Assembly (NCBI GenBank): GCA_037440105.1 | Contig: JBBIUS010000007.1 | Coordinates: 1 to 35,892 of the forward strand | Direction: 5' to 3' | Source of the DNA: JBBIUS01 sp037440105 | GTDB taxonomy: Bacteria; Patescibacteriota; Patescibacteriia; XYB2-FULL-38-15 | DNA length: 35,892 nucleotides | Shown: piece by piece, positions 26,119-34,628 of the stretch | How positions within the stretch are numbered: position 1 is the stretch's first letter | Layout of the letters: every line of letters begins with the position of its first letter | Notes under the pieces: model-generated | Told to the model about the DNA's origin: nothing | Database searches by the model: none | Seen by the model: the letters and a program-made list of their open reading frames with translations, nothing else | Translations under genes and position numbers: made by a program

Positions 26119-29010
26119 ATGCGACAAGATAAAATTATCATCCGTGGCGCTAAGGTTCATAATTTGAAAAACATTGATGTTGAAATACCCAAAAACAAGT
26201 TTGTTGTGATTACCGGTGTTTCTGGTTCAGGAAAATCATCGCTGGCTTTTGATACCATCTATGCCGAAGGCCAGCGGCGCTATGCTGAATCCCTTTCTTC
26301 TTACGCCCGCCAATTTTTAGGCATGATGGATAAACCAAATGTTGACCAAATATCTGGCCTTTCGCCAACGATTGCTATTGATCAACGAGCGACTATCAAT
26401 AATCCTCGTTCAACCGTAGGCACGGTAACTGAGATTTATGATTATTTAAGATTGCTTTTTACAAAAATTGGCATTGTTCATTGCCCAAACTGCGGCGAAG
26501 AAATTTTTGAACTTTCACCCCAACGAATTGCCGAACAAATTGCTCAGACTTTCCCGCAAAATCAAATTATTATTCTCGCCCCTCTTTACTTTAGCAAAAA
26601 TGAACTCAAATATGTTTTAGAAAAAATCCAAAAAGCAAACTGCAAAGAAATTCGTTTTGACGGAACCTTTAAAAACCTCTTAGAAGCGAGATTTTTAGTT
26701 TATGACGAAAATAAAAAACACACAATTGAAGCAGTAGTGGATAAATTAAAAACCAGCGAAAAATCTCGGCTAACCAAAGCGATTGAAACAGCTCTTCTTA
26801 TTGGTAAAGGCGTTCTTCTGATTCATGAGCCAGTTAGCAAAAAAGAACATTTCTGGAGTCAATTTTTCGGCTGCCAAAAATGCAATATCAATTTACCAAA
26901 AATAGAACTGGGAAGTTTTTCTTTTAACAGCCCTTACGGAGCTTGCCCCCAATGCACTGGTTTAGGAACAGTATCAAAAATTGATCCATCTTTAGTTATC
27001 CCAAATCCACGACTGACTTTAGCTGAAGGAGCAATTAAACCTTGGTCTCGCATTGCAGCCGGCGGCGTTTCACAACTCAGAGTCCTCGAACAGATAGCAA
27101 AAAAATACGGCTTCTCAATCAATAAACCAGTAAAAGATTTAACAAAAGAACAATTAAACATTGTTCTATACGGAGAATCAGCAAACCTTGAATCATCGAC
27201 ATCAAAAATACTAAATACTAGATACGAAATACCAAATACTCGATACGACGGCGTCATCCCAAATTTAGAAAAAAAATATAAAGAAACCGACTCAGATTAC
27301 ATTCGCAAAGAAATTGAAAACTACATGAGAATTTCTGTCTGCCCTGCTTGCAACGGGAAACGCCTCCGGAAAGAAATTTTAGCTGTAACAATTTTTGGCC
27401 TTTCAATTGCTGACGTTTCTTCTTTTTCAATTGATCAGGCCCAGCAATTTTTTAACGCGCTGATTAAAAATAATTTGCATAAATTTACTTTTAATTCGCG
27501 GAAACTGACAAGCCAAAATCCACTTAATGTTCGCGATCAAAAAGTAGCTGAACCAATTATCAAGGAAATTTTAAAACGATTAAATTATTTGCAAAATGTT
27601 GGCTTAAATTATCTTACTCTTGACCGAAGCATGACAACTCTTTCCGGCGGAGAAGTGCAAAGATTACGCTTAGCCACGCAAATTGCTTCTTCTCTCACCG
27701 ACATCATTTATATTTTAGATGAACCGTCAATTGGTCTTCACTCAAAAGACAATGAAAAACTAATCAGCACGCTTAAAAAATTACGCGATGAACATAATAC
27801 GGTGATTGTCGTTGAACACGACCAAGCAACAATGGAAGCGGCCGATTATTTAATTGACATTGGACCCGGAGCCGGCGAATACGGCGGTCAAATTATTACA
27901 ACCGGAAATTTTTCTCAAGTAAAACAAAATAAAAAATCTTTAACCGGTTCTTATTTAAATAAGAAATTAAAAATCGAGGCTCCGAAGACATATCGAAAAG
28001 GAAACGGTAAAACCATAATCATCAAAAATGCTTCTGAATTTAATCTTAAAAATATTGATGTCAAAATACCGCTTGGCAAACTTGTTTGCATTACGGGCGT
28101 TTCTGGCTCAGGAAAATCAACTTTGATTACAGAAATTTTAAGTAAAGCTCTCGCTCAAAAATTTTATCATGCAAAAGATTTACCCGGTAAACACAAAGAG
28201 ATTAAAGGGATAGAAAATATAGATAAGGTCATCACCATTGACCAGTCTCCTATTGGCCGAACCCCTCGCAGTAATCCCGCCACTTATACTGGCCTTTTCA
28301 CATGCATCAGAGACCTTTTTACTGAAACCCCAGAGGCTAAAAGAAAAGGTTATGACGCTGGAAAATTTAGTTTTAACGTCAAAGGCGGTGGGCGTTGCGA
28401 ACAATGCGCTGGTGAAGGTGCGGTTAAAATTGAGATGCAGTTTCTACCAGATGTTTATGTTGAATGTGAAGCGTGCCACGGTAGACGATACAACGCTTCG
28501 GCGCTAGAAATTTATTACAAAGGAAAAAACATTGCTGATATTTTAGATATGACTGCCCTTGAAGCAAAAAAATTCTTTTCTGATCTTAAAGAATCGCCCA
28601 TCCTTGATAAACTTAACATTTTAGAAGAGGTTGGTTTAGGTTATTTGCGGCTCGGCCAGCCAGCTACAACACTTTCTGGAGGAGAAGCTCAAAGAATCAA
28701 ATTAGCCACTGAGCTTTCTCGCCGAGCAACTGGAAAAACCTTATATATTTTAGATGAACCAACCGTTGGTCTCCATTTTGACGATATTAAAAAACTTTTG
28801 TCTGTTTTGAACCAATTAGTTGACAAAGGAAACACAGTCCTAATCATTGAACATAATCTTGATGTAATCAAATGCGCTGACTGGATAATCGATCTTGGCC
28901 CAGAAGGAGGAGAAAACGGAGGTTATATTGTTGCCGAAGGAACGCCAAAGGATATCATGAAAGTAAAAAAATCTTATACTGGCCAATACCTTAAAAAATT
29001 GAAAATTTAA
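26119..29010 (+). CDS. uvrA: Excinuclease ABC subunit A
   Basis: Damage-recognition ATPase of nucleotide excision repair, working with UvrB. At 963 residues it is near full length. It has two ABC ATPase modules: Walker A GVSGSGKSS (33-41) and GVSGSGKST (about 658-666), and two signature/Walker B stretches (LSGGEVQRLRLA...YILDEPSIGLH and LSGGEAQRIKLA...YILDEPTVGLH). Zinc modules CPNC...C-x-x-C and CEQCAGEG...CEAC are present. An in-frame insert at residues about 362-378 (27206-27249), read as KILNTRYEIPNTRY, is a 20-22 bp tandem duplication typical of repeats in this window. It lies in the variable region between the two modules. Its own unit starts after the upstream terminator; uvrB is not here. 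Confidence 0.97.
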   Translation: MRQDKIIIRGAKVHNLKNIDVEIPKNKFVVITGVSGSGKSSLAFDTIYAEGQRRYAESLSSYARQFLGMMDKPNVDQISGLSPTIAIDQRATINNPRSTVGTVTEIYDYLRLLFTKIGIVHCPNCGEEIFELSPQRIAEQIAQTFPQNQIIILAPLYFSKNELKYVLEKIQKANCKEIRFDGTFKNLLEARFLVYDENKKHTIEAVVDKLKTSEKSRLTKAIETALLIGKGVLLIHEPVSKKEHFWSQFFGCQKCNINLPKIELGSFSFNSPYGACPQCTGLGTVSKIDPSLVIPNPRLTLAEGAIKPWSRIAAGGVSQLRVLEQIAKKYGFSINKPVKDLTKEQLNIVLYGESANLESSTSKILNTRYEIPNTRYDGVIPNLEKKYKETDSDYIRKEIENYMRISVCPACNGKRLRKEILAVTIFGLSIADVSSFSIDQAQQFFNALIKNNLHKFTFNSRKLTSQNPLNVRDQKVAEPIIKEILKRLNYLQNVGLNYLTLDRSMTTLSGGEVQRLRLATQIASSLTDIIYILDEPSIGLHSKDNEKLISTLKKLRDEHNTVIVVEHDQATMEAADYLIDIGPGAGEYGGQIITTGNFSQVKQNKKSLTGSYLNKKLKIEAPKTYRKGNGKTIIIKNASEFNLKNIDVKIPLGKLVCITGVSGSGKSTLITEILSKALAQKFYHAKDLPGKHKEIKGIENIDKVITIDQSPIGRTPRSNPATYTGLFTCIRDLFTETPEAKRKGYDAGKFSFNVKGGGRCEQCAGEGAVKIEMQFLPDVYVECEACHGRRYNASALEIYYKGKNIADILDMTALEAKKFFSDLKESPILDKLNILEEVGLGYLRLGQPATTLSGGEAQRIKLATELSRRATGKTLYILDEPTVGLHFDDIKKLLSVLNQLVDKGNTVLIIEHNLDVIKCADWIIDLGPEGGENGGYIVAEGTPKDIMKVKKSYTGQYLKKLKI

Positions 29011-29024
29011 AAACAAGAATAAAA

Positions 29025-29054
29025 GAAAACACCCGCGAATCAGCGGGTGTTTTC
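29025..29054. terminator. Bidirectional terminator between uvrA and rplS
   Basis: GAAAACACCCGC and its exact complement GCGGGTGTTTTC surround GAATCA. The A run on one side and T run on the other allow termination in both directions, ending uvrA (+) and the rplS operon (-). Confidence 0.9.
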
Positions 29055-29087
29055 TTAGTTAATAGGCTCTAATTCATAAATCAATTT

Positions 29088-29462
29088 TTATACAGATACT
29101 TCTTTTAATCTCTTTTTATAATCTCTCAGATAATAAAGTTTTGCTCGCTTTACTGCCGCCTTTTTGATTGGCTCAATTTTAACAATCACTGGTGAATAAA
29201 TCGGAAATATTTTTTCAACGCCAACCCCGGCCGAAATCTTTCTTACCGCAATAGTAGCTCCTGGCCCCTTTTCTCCTTTTTTGGAAATTATAATCCCTTC
29301 AAAAATTTGAATTCTTTCTTTTTCTTCCCCTTTTGCTGTGAGTTCTTTAATTTTTTGGTGAACTCGAACAGTCATGCCCGGCCTTAATTTCGGCAGTTCG
29401 GCTTTTTTAGCTTTTTCTTCTTTTATTTCGTTTTTATTTTTATTCTCTTCTCCCATACTCAT
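29088..29462 (-). CDS. rplS: Ribosomal protein bL19
   Basis: A large-subunit protein at the subunit interface; 124 residues. The core LRPGMTVRVHQKI, ERIQIFEGIII, AVRKISAGVGVEKIFPIYSP and KRAKLYYLRDYKKRLKE matches bL19 throughout. A charged N-terminal extension of about 25 residues (Lys/Glu/Asn-rich) precedes it, longer than in most bacteria. The start could also be the second Met (29456). It is the last gene of the - strand run, ending at a strong terminator. Confidence 0.96.
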   Translation of the reverse strand: MSMGEENKNKNEIKEEKAKKAELPKLRPGMTVRVHQKIKELTAKGEEKERIQIFEGIIISKKGEKGPGATIAVRKISAGVGVEKIFPIYSPVIVKIEPIKKAAVKRAKLYYLRDYKKRLKEVSV

Positions 29463-29534
29463 TTAATTATAAATTAAATTAAGATTTTGGTATTTTAACC
29501 TTTTCTTTTTAAAAAGTCAAACCCTAACAATTTT

Positions 29535-30122
29535 TCATTTTATTTTTTTCAAATGGTTAACTAAAATCCTGAAAACTTTTTCAATTGTTTCATCCAATTT
29601 ATTTTCTTTATTCACAACAATATAATCATAATATTTTCCCTCTTTCAACCATTTCTTAGTAAAAAATAACCTCTTTTTAATCACCTCCAAAGAGTCTTGC
29701 CCTCGCCTAATCAATCTCTTTTCTAGGGCTTTAAGAGAAGGAGGATAAATAAAAATAGCTAGCACTTCAGGCATCTTTTTCTTTATTGCTTTAACACCCT
29801 GGTAATCGACTTTCCAGAGAACCAAAGTTTTCTTTTTTATCAATCGTTCAATCTCTTTCTTTGTCGCGCCACGATAATCGCCATAAACTTTTGCCCATTC
29901 AAAAAATTCCTTGTTTTTGATCATCTGTTTAAATCTAGGAATGGAAACAAAATGATACGGGTGCCCTTCTCTTTCGCCGCGCCTTTTAGGTCTTGTAACA
30001 GTTGTAATTACCCGCTCGAACTTAATTTTTTTTGCTAAACCTTCAATCACAGAGTCTTCACCTGCCCCGGACGGTCCAGAGATGATAAAAAAAATTGTTT
30101 TTTTAAGTTTAAATTTTATCAT
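29535..30122 (-). CDS. gmk: Guanylate kinase with altered P-loop
   Basis: Phosphorylates GMP to GDP with ATP. 195 residues, normal length. Family segments are FFIISGPSGAG, TTVTRPKRRGEREGHPYHFVS (GMP-binding loop), FFEWAKVYGDYRGATKKEI, and WKVDYQGVKAIKK (usually DVQG; DYQG here). The P-loop reads GPSGAGEDS (16-24), with Glu22 where nearly all guanylate kinases have the catalytic Lys of GxxGxGK(S/T). The rest of the protein looks intact, so it is either active by another mechanism or altered in function. It overlaps no neighbour and lies 13 bp after the pseudouridine synthase gene, clearly co-transcribed. Confidence 0.88.
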   Translation of the reverse strand: MIKFKLKKTIFFIISGPSGAGEDSVIEGLAKKIKFERVITTVTRPKRRGEREGHPYHFVSIPRFKQMIKNKEFFEWAKVYGDYRGATKKEIERLIKKKTLVLWKVDYQGVKAIKKKMPEVLAIFIYPPSLKALEKRLIRRGQDSLEVIKKRLFFTKKWLKEGKYYDYIVVNKENKLDETIEKVFRILVNHLKKIK

Positions 30123-30134
30123 GCTAACTAAATT

Positions 30135-30827
30135 TTATTTAATGACTTTTAAAAAGTTTTCAAGTTCAGCGGGCAGACCACTGCTAAATTCCATCCATTG
30201 ATTTTCTAAATTGTAAAATCCTAATTTTGAAGCATGTAAAAAAAGTCTATCTAAAACTACCTTTTTAATCTTTTTCTGCCTATAAAGTTTATCGCCAACT
30301 ACCGAGTGGCCTAAAGCATGCAAATGAACTCTAATTTGATGCGTTCGGCCAGTTTTAATCCTGACTTTCAGCAAAGTAAAATTGCGAAACCGTTGAGCTA
30401 CTTCATATTCAGTTATTGCAACTCGACCGCTTTCACTGCCTCGTGGCAGAGCAGCGAATCGTCCTGATTTTGCTCGAGCAATTGGAAATTCTACTGTTCC
30501 TTCGTCTTTTGATACTTGACCATGGACTAAAACTGTATATTCTTTTTTTATTTTTCTCTCTTCAAATTGTTTTATTAAGTGTTCAAAAGCCACTTGAGTT
30601 TTAGCAACAACCATCAAGCCAGAAGCGGCTTTATCCAATCGATGGACAATGCCAGGTCGCCCCGGGTCCGGACCGACCTTTGCGACGGCAGGATATTTTT
30701 TCATAAGCCAATCAACTAAAGTTGGCTCTATTTTTTTGACTTCAGCCGCCACTTCCAAACCTACAGGTTTGTCAATGACCAGAAAATTTTCATTCTCAAA
30801 GATAATTTTTATATCATTGTGAATCAT
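30135..30827 (-). CDS. RluA/RluD-family pseudouridine synthase
   Basis: Converts uridine to pseudouridine in rRNA or tRNA. 230 residues. GRPGIVHRLDKAASGLMVVAK contains the catalytic Asp65 in HRLDK, and KTGRTHQIRVHLHALGHSVVGD is the second family hallmark. No N-terminal S4 domain is visible, so it is shorter than classical RluD and closer to minimal RluA-like enzymes. The start codon at 30827 lies inside a palindromic repeat (30821-30909) shared with the end of the upstream CCA enzyme gene. The target site cannot be deduced. Confidence 0.92.
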   Translation of the reverse strand: MIHNDIKIIFENENFLVIDKPVGLEVAAEVKKIEPTLVDWLMKKYPAVAKVGPDPGRPGIVHRLDKAASGLMVVAKTQVAFEHLIKQFEERKIKKEYTVLVHGQVSKDEGTVEFPIARAKSGRFAALPRGSESGRVAITEYEVAQRFRNFTLLKVRIKTGRTHQIRVHLHALGHSVVGDKLYRQKKIKKVVLDRLFLHASKLGFYNLENQWMEFSSGLPAELENFLKVIK

Positions 30828-30909
30828 GAATTATGAGTCATGAATTAGGACTTTAAAAACATGAATTTATTAGAAATTACCCTGATTCCTAATTCATGGT
30901 TCCTGATTC
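30821..30909. repeat. Palindromic spacer with GAATCATGAATTAGGA arms
   Basis: The left arm (30821-30850) and right arm (30887-30909) are inverted copies built from GAATCA and CATGAATTAGGA. The left arm supplies the ATG of the pseudouridine synthase; the right arm supplies the TGA and last codons (NQEP) of the CCA enzyme. The same vocabulary occurs in frame in the FemAB-like gene (5486-5521) and a glycosyltransferase (12429-12463). Confidence 0.82.
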
Positions 30910-32492
30910 TTTTTAAAATACTTTTCCAACACCTCAAACCCTTCCTTCTTCCTCTCCTCAATTGGCTCATCCGGCGCACCTACCTCGCCTGATAGTTGTG
31001 CCTCACGAAGTACGGCGATCAACTCTCCCACCCTTGGGCCCGGTTTTAACCCAAAGTGCTCCATAATTTCATACCCGTCTAAAATAGGCGCAGGCAATCT
31101 TTCTCTTTCTTTAACCAATTCTTTCAATTTTTCAATCCTTTTCTGCATAGCATAAAAATTATTCAAATCAGGTTTACCGTCCTTTGGAATTGTTGCCAAG
31201 GCATCAACAAAAGTTAACTGCAAAAGGCCTTGGCCAGGAAAATTTGGATTGAAAAAATATTTTTCAATGGTGCTGTTTCGCATTGCTTCAATTTCTCCCT
31301 GTATAAGAAGCATATGTTTTGAAATCATCTGCTTGACTCGTGATGGCTCCACCCGGAGTGGCGAACCCTCTGGCAGACTGTCTAATTTTAATCTCCGGCA
31401 AATTTTTTCTGCCAACTCGCCGCCGACTACATCATGCTCATCAAAACGAATCCGATCTACGCCATCCTTTTCCGGAGTTTTAATTGTTAAAGGTTTACCT
31501 AAATCATGAAATAATACTCCCATGATTACCTCTGCGCGAGGTTTCTCTTTGCCAAACTGTTTTTTGAATTCTTCTGATTGCAATTTTTCTAAAGCTAATC
31601 TGGTATGCACCCAAACATCGCCTTCGGAATGCCAATTTGACGGCTGGGGACAATTTTTCATTTGGAGCAGTTCAGACATTAATTCGCGCGTTGCCCCGCT
31701 TTCATCGTACAAATCAAAAGCGCGAATGGGATTATGCCAAAAGGCTTTAAGTAATTCTTTAGCAATTGTTTCATGCGGGACAACTCTTTCTTTTTTATGT
31801 CCTCTTTGTCTCTCGTCATTAATGTGTTTCATCATTTCTTTTAAAACTCCAAAAGTTTTTTCTTCAATTTCAAAATCAAACTGGGCAGCAAAACGCAGGG
31901 CCCGAAGCATCCTTGAGTAATCTTCACGAAATCTTTCTTTTGGTTCGCCAACTGCTCGAATAACTTTTGCTTCTAGATCAGTCATACCGGAAAATGGATC
32001 AATTAATTTACCGTTTTTCAAATCCCAAGCCATGGCATTTATTGTAAAATCGCGTCGCTCTAAGTCTTTTTCAATTTGCATCTTTGGATCTGACTGAACT
32101 TTAAAATCGCGATAGCCGCCGCCCTCGCCAAACGAATGTTCAGTTCTTGGCAGAGCAATATCAATCGGCTCTTCCAATTTAAAACCATGCGGCATAAATT
32201 TATAAACACCAAAAGTTTTGCCGACCAAAACCACATCACCTCGCTTTTCTAAAAATTTTTCTAAATTTTCCACGGCCACATTTCTTACTACAAAATCATA
32301 ATCTTTTTGTTTCATCTGACCCAGCGCTGCGTCGCGCACTGCTCCGCCAACCAAATAAATTTCCCCATCCGAAAAAGTGGTCAACAATTCTTTAACAAAA
32401 CTAAGGCTCGCCTCTTGTTCCATTCTTTGGTGAAAATCTCTAAGCCGGGTTTCATATATTATTTGTAATTTTCTTTCCATATTTTCCAACAT
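30894..32492 (-). CDS. cca: CCA-adding enzyme / tRNA nucleotidyltransferase with HD domain
   Basis: Adds or repairs the 3' CCA of tRNAs; a class II nucleotidyltransferase (poly(A) polymerase head family) of 532 residues. Visible: YLVGGAVRDAALG (GGAVRD at 49-54), the metal-binding DYD (64-66), the RRDFTINAMA motif (146-153), PFSGMTDLEAKVIRAVG and REDYSRMLRALRFAAQF. A C-terminal HD domain (VLFHDLGKP, then FDEHDVVGG) may be a phosphohydrolase. The first residues MLENMERK allow a start at either Met. None of the tRNAs in this window encodes CCA, so this enzyme should be needed. A strict poly(A) polymerase role cannot be excluded. It lies next to rtcB and archease. Confidence 0.92.
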   Translation of the reverse strand: MLENMERKLQIIYETRLRDFHQRMEQEASLSFVKELLTTFSDGEIYLVGGAVRDAALGQMKQKDYDFVVRNVAVENLEKFLEKRGDVVLVGKTFGVYKFMPHGFKLEEPIDIALPRTEHSFGEGGGYRDFKVQSDPKMQIEKDLERRDFTINAMAWDLKNGKLIDPFSGMTDLEAKVIRAVGEPKERFREDYSRMLRALRFAAQFDFEIEEKTFGVLKEMMKHINDERQRGHKKERVVPHETIAKELLKAFWHNPIRAFDLYDESGATRELMSELLQMKNCPQPSNWHSEGDVWVHTRLALEKLQSEEFKKQFGKEKPRAEVIMGVLFHDLGKPLTIKTPEKDGVDRIRFDEHDVVGGELAEKICRRLKLDSLPEGSPLRVEPSRVKQMISKHMLLIQGEIEAMRNSTIEKYFFNPNFPGQGLLQLTFVDALATIPKDGKPDLNNFYAMQKRIEKLKELVKERERLPAPILDGYEIMEHFGLKPGPRVGELIAVLREAQLSGEVGAPDEPIEERKKEGFEVLEKYFKKNQEP

Positions 32493-32518
32493 AAAAATAA
32501 ATCAAAAACAATTTAAAA

Positions 32519-32653
32519 TTAACCTAATTATTCTAATTAACCTAATTAGCCTAATAAAATCCCAAGTCCCAATGTCTAAATTCAATTTTGGTCATTGGGT
32601 TATTAGACATTGGACATTTATTAGAGCAATTAGAAATTAGGTCAATTAGAAAT
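32519..32653. repeat. Palindromic repeat of the CTAATTAACCTAATT family, copy A
   Basis: The arms run from 32519-32579 (AACCTAATT units, then CCCAA and AATGTCTAA) and are matched inversely at 32601-32653 (TTAGACATTGG, then TTAGAGCAATTAGAAATTAGG). It occupies most of the cca-rtcB spacer. It shares arm sequences with 35461-35596. Confidence 0.82.
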
Positions 32654-32661
32654 TTTTTATT

Positions 32662-34122
32662 TTACCCTCCCTTCACCACAGCCAGCGGCCGCAACCTCGC
32701 CACTCTTTTTGCTAGTCCTGCCCGGTCAACTACTTCAACAATTTCATCAATATCTTTGTAAGCAATTGGCGCTTCTTCAATTAAACCGGAAATTGACGGA
32801 CAGCGAAGAATAATTCTTTTTTCTTCTAATTCTTTTTTTAAGGTTGCCCCACTTACTCTTCTTTTTGCCTCAGCCCGTGACATCCGCCGGCCTGAGCCAT
32901 GACAAGTTGAACCAAATGACTCGGCCATTGCTTGCCCAGTCCCAACTAAAACATAAGAAGCTGTACCCATACTGCCTGGGATTAAAACTGGCTGACCAAC
33001 CTCGCGATAAACTTTTGGCAGTTCTGGCCGACCAGGACCAAAAGCCCGGGTTGCACCTTTTCGATGCATACAAACTTTCATTTTTTTACCATTAACCTCG
33101 TGTTCTTCAAATTTAGCAATGTTGTGAGCCACATCGTAAACTAAATTTAAACCATAGTTGCCGCTTACTCCTTTTCCGGCTAAAACCTTTTCCCATGCTT
33201 TTCTGACAATGTGAGTAATCATCTGTCGATTCGCCCAAGCAAAATTTGCTGCTGCAGCCATTGCTTTGAAATAATTTTGACCCTCGGGAGAATTCAATGG
33301 CGCACAAGCCAGTTCGCGGTCAGGTAACTGAATTTTCCACTCAGGAATTTTTGCATTCATAATTCTTACATAATCAGTACAAACCTGATGACCAAGACCA
33401 CGCGAACCAGTATGAATCATAACAGTAATTTGGTTTTCAAAAAGACCAAAGGCCTTAGCGATTTCGGGCAAAAAGATTTTTTCCACTCTTTGAATTTCTA
33501 GAAAATGATTTCCTGAACCAAGCGTACCAAGCTGATCTCTACCTCGACTTTTGGCATGTTGACTAACAAGCGAAGCATCTGCGCCAGCCAAATAGCCACC
33601 TTCTTCAGCATGCTCCAAATCTTCTTTTATACCATAACCTTCTAAAACCAAATGCTTTGCTCCGCCTTCGAGAACTCTTATCATGGCCTTATCATCTAAA
33701 ACAATTCTTCCGCCGCGGCCAACGCCTGATGGCACATCGCGGTTGATTTGATTTGTCAAATCCAAAATGTGCGGCGCCAAGTCACTATGAGAAAAATGGG
33801 AAGTCAAAATTCTCACCCCGCAATTTATGTCATAACCAACGCCACCCGGAGAAATCACGCCTTTTTCGCCATCAAAAGCCGCTACTCCGCCAATTGGAAA
33901 ACCGTAACCCTCGTGGATATCAGGCATGGCCAAAGAATATTTTAAAATTCCAGGCAAAGTCGCAACGTTAACCAACTGCCAAAGCGACCGATCCTCAAAA
34001 ATTTGCTCTAACATTTTTTCTGTGGCATAAATTCTTGCCGGCACGCGCATGTCAGATCTAAATTCCTGCGGAACCTCCCATAAGTAGTTACTAACTTTTT
34101 TCAGATTTTGTTTTGTAAGCAT
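32662..34122 (-). CDS. rtcB: RNA-splicing ligase RtcB
   Basis: Joins a 2',3'-cyclic phosphate (or 3'-phosphate) RNA end to a 5'-OH end using GTP and Mn2+, in tRNA splicing or RNA repair. 486 residues, normal length. Motifs: GGVGYDINCGVRIL with metal ligands Asp98 and Cys101, LGTLGSGNHFLEIQ, MIHTGSRGLGHQV, GSMGTASYVLVGTG, and FGSTCHGSGRRMSRAEA containing the histidine region that is guanylylated. The archease gene directly upstream encodes its activator. Together with the CCA enzyme downstream it forms a compact RNA end-processing set. Confidence 0.97.
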   Translation of the reverse strand: MLTKQNLKKVSNYLWEVPQEFRSDMRVPARIYATEKMLEQIFEDRSLWQLVNVATLPGILKYSLAMPDIHEGYGFPIGGVAAFDGEKGVISPGGVGYDINCGVRILTSHFSHSDLAPHILDLTNQINRDVPSGVGRGGRIVLDDKAMIRVLEGGAKHLVLEGYGIKEDLEHAEEGGYLAGADASLVSQHAKSRGRDQLGTLGSGNHFLEIQRVEKIFLPEIAKAFGLFENQITVMIHTGSRGLGHQVCTDYVRIMNAKIPEWKIQLPDRELACAPLNSPEGQNYFKAMAAAANFAWANRQMITHIVRKAWEKVLAGKGVSGNYGLNLVYDVAHNIAKFEEHEVNGKKMKVCMHRKGATRAFGPGRPELPKVYREVGQPVLIPGSMGTASYVLVGTGQAMAESFGSTCHGSGRRMSRAEAKRRVSGATLKKELEEKRIILRCPSISGLIEEAPIAYKDIDEIVEVVDRAGLAKRVARLRPLAVVKGG

Positions 34123-34125
34123 ATT

Positions 34126-34210
34126 AACGTAACGCGTAACAAGTAACGGGTAACGCGTAATAAATTGATTATCAAAATTACTGGTTAGGGGTTACGCGTT
34201 ACGGGTTACT
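34126..34210. repeat. Palindrome of GTAACGCGTAAC units
   Basis: AGTAACGGGTAACGCGTAA (34142-34160) is matched inversely by GTTACGCGTTACGGGTTACT (34191-34210), and an extra GTAACGCGTAAC lies at 34129-34140. It fills the rtcB-archease spacer from 4 bp upstream of the rtcB ATG to 5 bp before the archease stop. Confidence 0.85.
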
Positions 34211-34214
34211 TCGA

Positions 34215-34628
34215 TCATATATCAAACAATACTTTTGCCTCCCAATGATCAGCTAATTTTTTAATTTCCAAACCATGATAAGTCACTGCCTTAATCTCTA
34301 CCTTAAACATTTCAATCGGCCAACCAAAAATTTCTCCTTCTAGTTCTTTTTCGGTTAATTTATTAAACTTTGCTTCAAAATATGCTTCGTTATTAATGTC
34401 ACTCTGCGCCAAGGCCTCGCTCAAAAAATCAACCAGTAGACTCTGCTCGTCCGTTGATTTAATTTTTATTTTTCTTTCGGATTTTACCTTTAATCTTTTA
34501 CCTTTAATCTGCGGCCCTGCCGCCTCAAACATTCCTTTGAGCATGTTCGAAAATAACGCTTCTTTTGTTTTACCAAAAGCTCGAATTTCCAAATCTGTCA
34601 CATGTTCCAAAATTTCGTAAGGTTTCAT
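34215..34628 (-). CDS. Archease (RtcB activator)
   Basis: 137 residues, the usual archease size. The N-terminal KPYEILEHVTDLEIRAFG and C-terminal VTYHGLEIKK...DHWEAKVLFDI match the SHS2-fold archease family, including the conserved acidic residues near both ends. In characterised systems archease speeds RtcB guanylylation and allows multiple turnovers. The middle carries an in-frame tandem repeat (34481-34511) read as IKGKRLKVKSER, probably a loop extension. It lies upstream of rtcB on the same strand with only a palindromic repeat between, strongly supporting the functional pair. Confidence 0.93.
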   Translation of the reverse strand: MKPYEILEHVTDLEIRAFGKTKEALFSNMLKGMFEAAGPQIKGKRLKVKSERKIKIKSTDEQSLLVDFLSEALAQSDINNEAYFEAKFNKLTEKELEGEIFGWPIEMFKVEIKAVTYHGLEIKKLADHWEAKVLFDI

